A DNA stretch of 32,898 nucleotides from the NCBI GenBank assembly GCA_947365965.1, contig CANAZG010000025.1, positions 1 to 32,898 on the forward strand. Reading direction: 5' to 3'. Positions 31,737 through 32,898 of this stretch are shown piece by piece. Under the pieces are notes generated by a model. The model ran no database searches. It was given only the letters and a program-made list of their open reading frames with translations, and was not told the DNA's origin. The DNA comes from an uncultured Clostridia bacterium. GTDB taxonomy: Bacteria > Bacillota > Clostridia > Oscillospirales > Oscillospiraceae. Position 1 is the first letter of the stretch. Each line of letters opens with the position of its first letter. The position numbers and the translations under genes are program-made.

Positions 31737-32745
31737 TGATATCGTCCTTTCCGCCCTTCAGGATTACAATCTCGTTTCTCTCCTCCAAATCCCGGATGAT
31801 GCCCACGATTCTCTGCTGGGCGTCCTCCACGTCCTTCATGCGGACATTGGTCGTAATTTCCAGGTCGTCCCGGATGGTCTCCGCCATACGGGCGGACATG
31901 TTGCCAAAGAGCTTGTTGGCCACCTCGGTGTTGGCCGTCTTGAGGGAGAGCACCAGATCCCTGGGGTCGCAGTCCCGCAGCACCCGCTGCACGGAGCGGT
32001 CGTCCATGGTGACGATGTCCTCGAATACGAACATGCGCTTGCGGATCTCGTCGGCCAGCTCCTCGTTGTTCACGCTGAGCAGATCGAAGATGCTCTTCTC
32101 GCTGGAGCGGTCCAGGTTGTTCATGATGCCGGCCACGTAGTCGATGCCGCCCACCTTCACGCTGCTGGAGGTGGTGATGTTGGAGAACTTGCGCTCCATG
32201 TCCGCCTCCACGATCTTGATGGCCGTCGGGCTGGCGCTCTCCATGGTGGCGATGGCCTCCACCACCTTGACCTGCCGGTCAGGCGGCAGCTGCTCGATAA
32301 CGCCCGCCGCCTTGTCCGGGTCCACGTAGGCCAGAACCAGGGCCATGGTCTGGGGCCGCTCGTTCTGCAGGGCGGAGTACAGGCTCTTGATGTCCGCCTT
32401 GTCCAGGAAGGCGAACTCCCGGTTCTTCAGGCTCTTGGTCACCTTCTCCAGCAGAGCCAGAGCGGTCTGCTGGCCGAAAGCCTTCTCCAGGACGGTCCGG
32501 GCGTACTCCAGTCCGCCCTCGGTGACCGCCTTGTTGGTCAGGCAGGCCTGATAGAACTCCGTGAGCACGGCCTCGGTCTGGGCCGCGTCCAGCAGCCCAA
32601 GGCGGGCCACCTCCAGGGTGAGGATCTCCAGATCCGACGCGTCCATGAACTGGTAGAGCAGGGACGCCTTCTCCGCGCCCAGGGAGACGATGACCGCCGC
32701 CGCCTTCTGGGAGGGAGTAAGCTCAGCTTTTGCCATCTCAGCCAT
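31729..32745 (-). CDS. fliG: FliG, flagellar motor switch protein
   Basis: 338-residue C-ring protein that converts stator force into torque. The N-terminal domain binds FliF, the middle domain carries the FliM-binding motif as ERPQT (ALQNERPQTMALVLAYVD) instead of the usual EHPQT, and the C-terminal domain has the charged torque helix region (DDRSVQRVLRDCDPRDLVLS). I choose ATG at 32745 because GAGGAGG lies six bases upstream; an ATG at 32751 abuts that site. It overlaps the fliF stop by eight bases and fliH by eight. Confidence 0.97.
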   Translation of the reverse strand: MAEMAKAELTPSQKAAAVIVSLGAEKASLLYQFMDASDLEILTLEVARLGLLDAAQTEAVLTEFYQACLTNKAVTEGGLEYARTVLEKAFGQQTALALLEKVTKSLKNREFAFLDKADIKSLYSALQNERPQTMALVLAYVDPDKAAGVIEQLPPDRQVKVVEAIATMESASPTAIKIVEADMERKFSNITTSSSVKVGGIDYVAGIMNNLDRSSEKSIFDLLSVNNEELADEIRKRMFVFEDIVTMDDRSVQRVLRDCDPRDLVLSLKTANTEVANKLFGNMSARMAETIRDDLEITTNVRMKDVEDAQQRIVGIIRDLEERNEIVILKGGKDDIIA

Positions 32746-32898
32746 TGCCATCCTCCTCTCCTCTCAGCCAGGTCTTCAGCATCTGCGCGGCAAGCTCCGG
32801 GTTGGTCTGCACGAACTGGCGCAGGGTCTTGCGCAGCTCCATGCTCTTTTCCGTATTGATATCCATGATGTCCGCTCCTCCGGTGGGCGCTGTGGCCG
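32738..32898 (-). CDS. fliF: FliF, MS-ring protein, C-terminal fragment (cut by window edge)
   Basis: Only the last 52 residues are visible. They end with KTLRQFVQTNPELAAQMLKT and an acidic-tipped tail, which matches the FliF C-terminal helix that inserts into the FliG N-terminal domain. The stop codon overlaps the fliG start. The rest of fliF, and probably fliE, flgC and flgB, lie beyond the right edge. Confidence 0.9.
   Translation of the reverse strand, partial: ATAPTGGADIMDINTEKSMELRKTLRQFVQTNPELAAQMLKTWLRGEEDGNG

Overview
The window is almost wholly one flagellar assembly and chemotaxis locus. Gene content and order (FliY with CheC and FliN domains, CheC/CheD/CheV, FlbD/SwrD, the TIGR02530 flagellar operon protein, FliA/WhiG-type sigma factor) point to a motile Firmicute. 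High GC and the compact layout suggest a gut Clostridia lineage such as Oscillospiraceae; that placement is inference, since no rRNA or other taxonomic marker is present.

Layout. Nearly all genes are on the minus strand, so transcription runs right to left. From the right edge: fliF (C-terminal end only), fliG, fliH, fliI, fliJ, an unrecognised 350-residue protein, fliK, flgD, a TIGR02530-type protein, flgE, flbD, motA, motB, fliM, fliY, cheY, fliO, fliP, fliQ, fliR, flhB, flhA, a sigma-28 factor, two FlgF/FlgG-type rod genes, cheC, cheD, cheV and an EAL-HDOD protein ending at a bidirectional terminator (about 7665-7714). Genes are tightly spaced, often with ATGA overlaps. From 5753 to 7582 a two-gene plus-strand unit interrupts the series: a ParA/Soj-type ATPase and a protein with a basic N-terminus, a long Pro-Glu linker and a C-terminal ComFB-like domain. 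Divergent from it, a sigma-28-type promoter (5687-5713) drives fliD, fliS and a FliT-like gene, followed by strong RNA hairpins, a solitary FtsE-like ABC ATPase and a chemoreceptor gene cut by the left edge.

How the genes work together. FliF/G/M/Y form the basal ring and switch. FliO/P/Q/R, FlhA/B and FliH/I/J form the export apparatus. FlgD, FlgE, FliK and FlgF/G build hook and rod. MotA/B with FlbD make and support the stator. FliD/S/T-like handle filament capping and flagellin chaperoning. CheY, CheC, CheD, CheV and the receptor are the part of chemotaxis present here; CheA, CheW, CheB and CheR are not in the window.

Most noteworthy: the ParA + Pro-Glu linker + ComFB pair, which looks like an undescribed positioning module possibly linked to cyclic-dinucleotide signalling; FliY, whose CheY-binding-like peptide is missing from the N-terminus but present twice in the central linker; absence of fliL, flhF and flhG from their usual slots; an unrecognised protein in the fliJ-fliK slot; and a series of strong intergenic RNA hairpins. 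No insertion sequences, phage genes, tRNA, rRNA or CRISPR arrays were seen.
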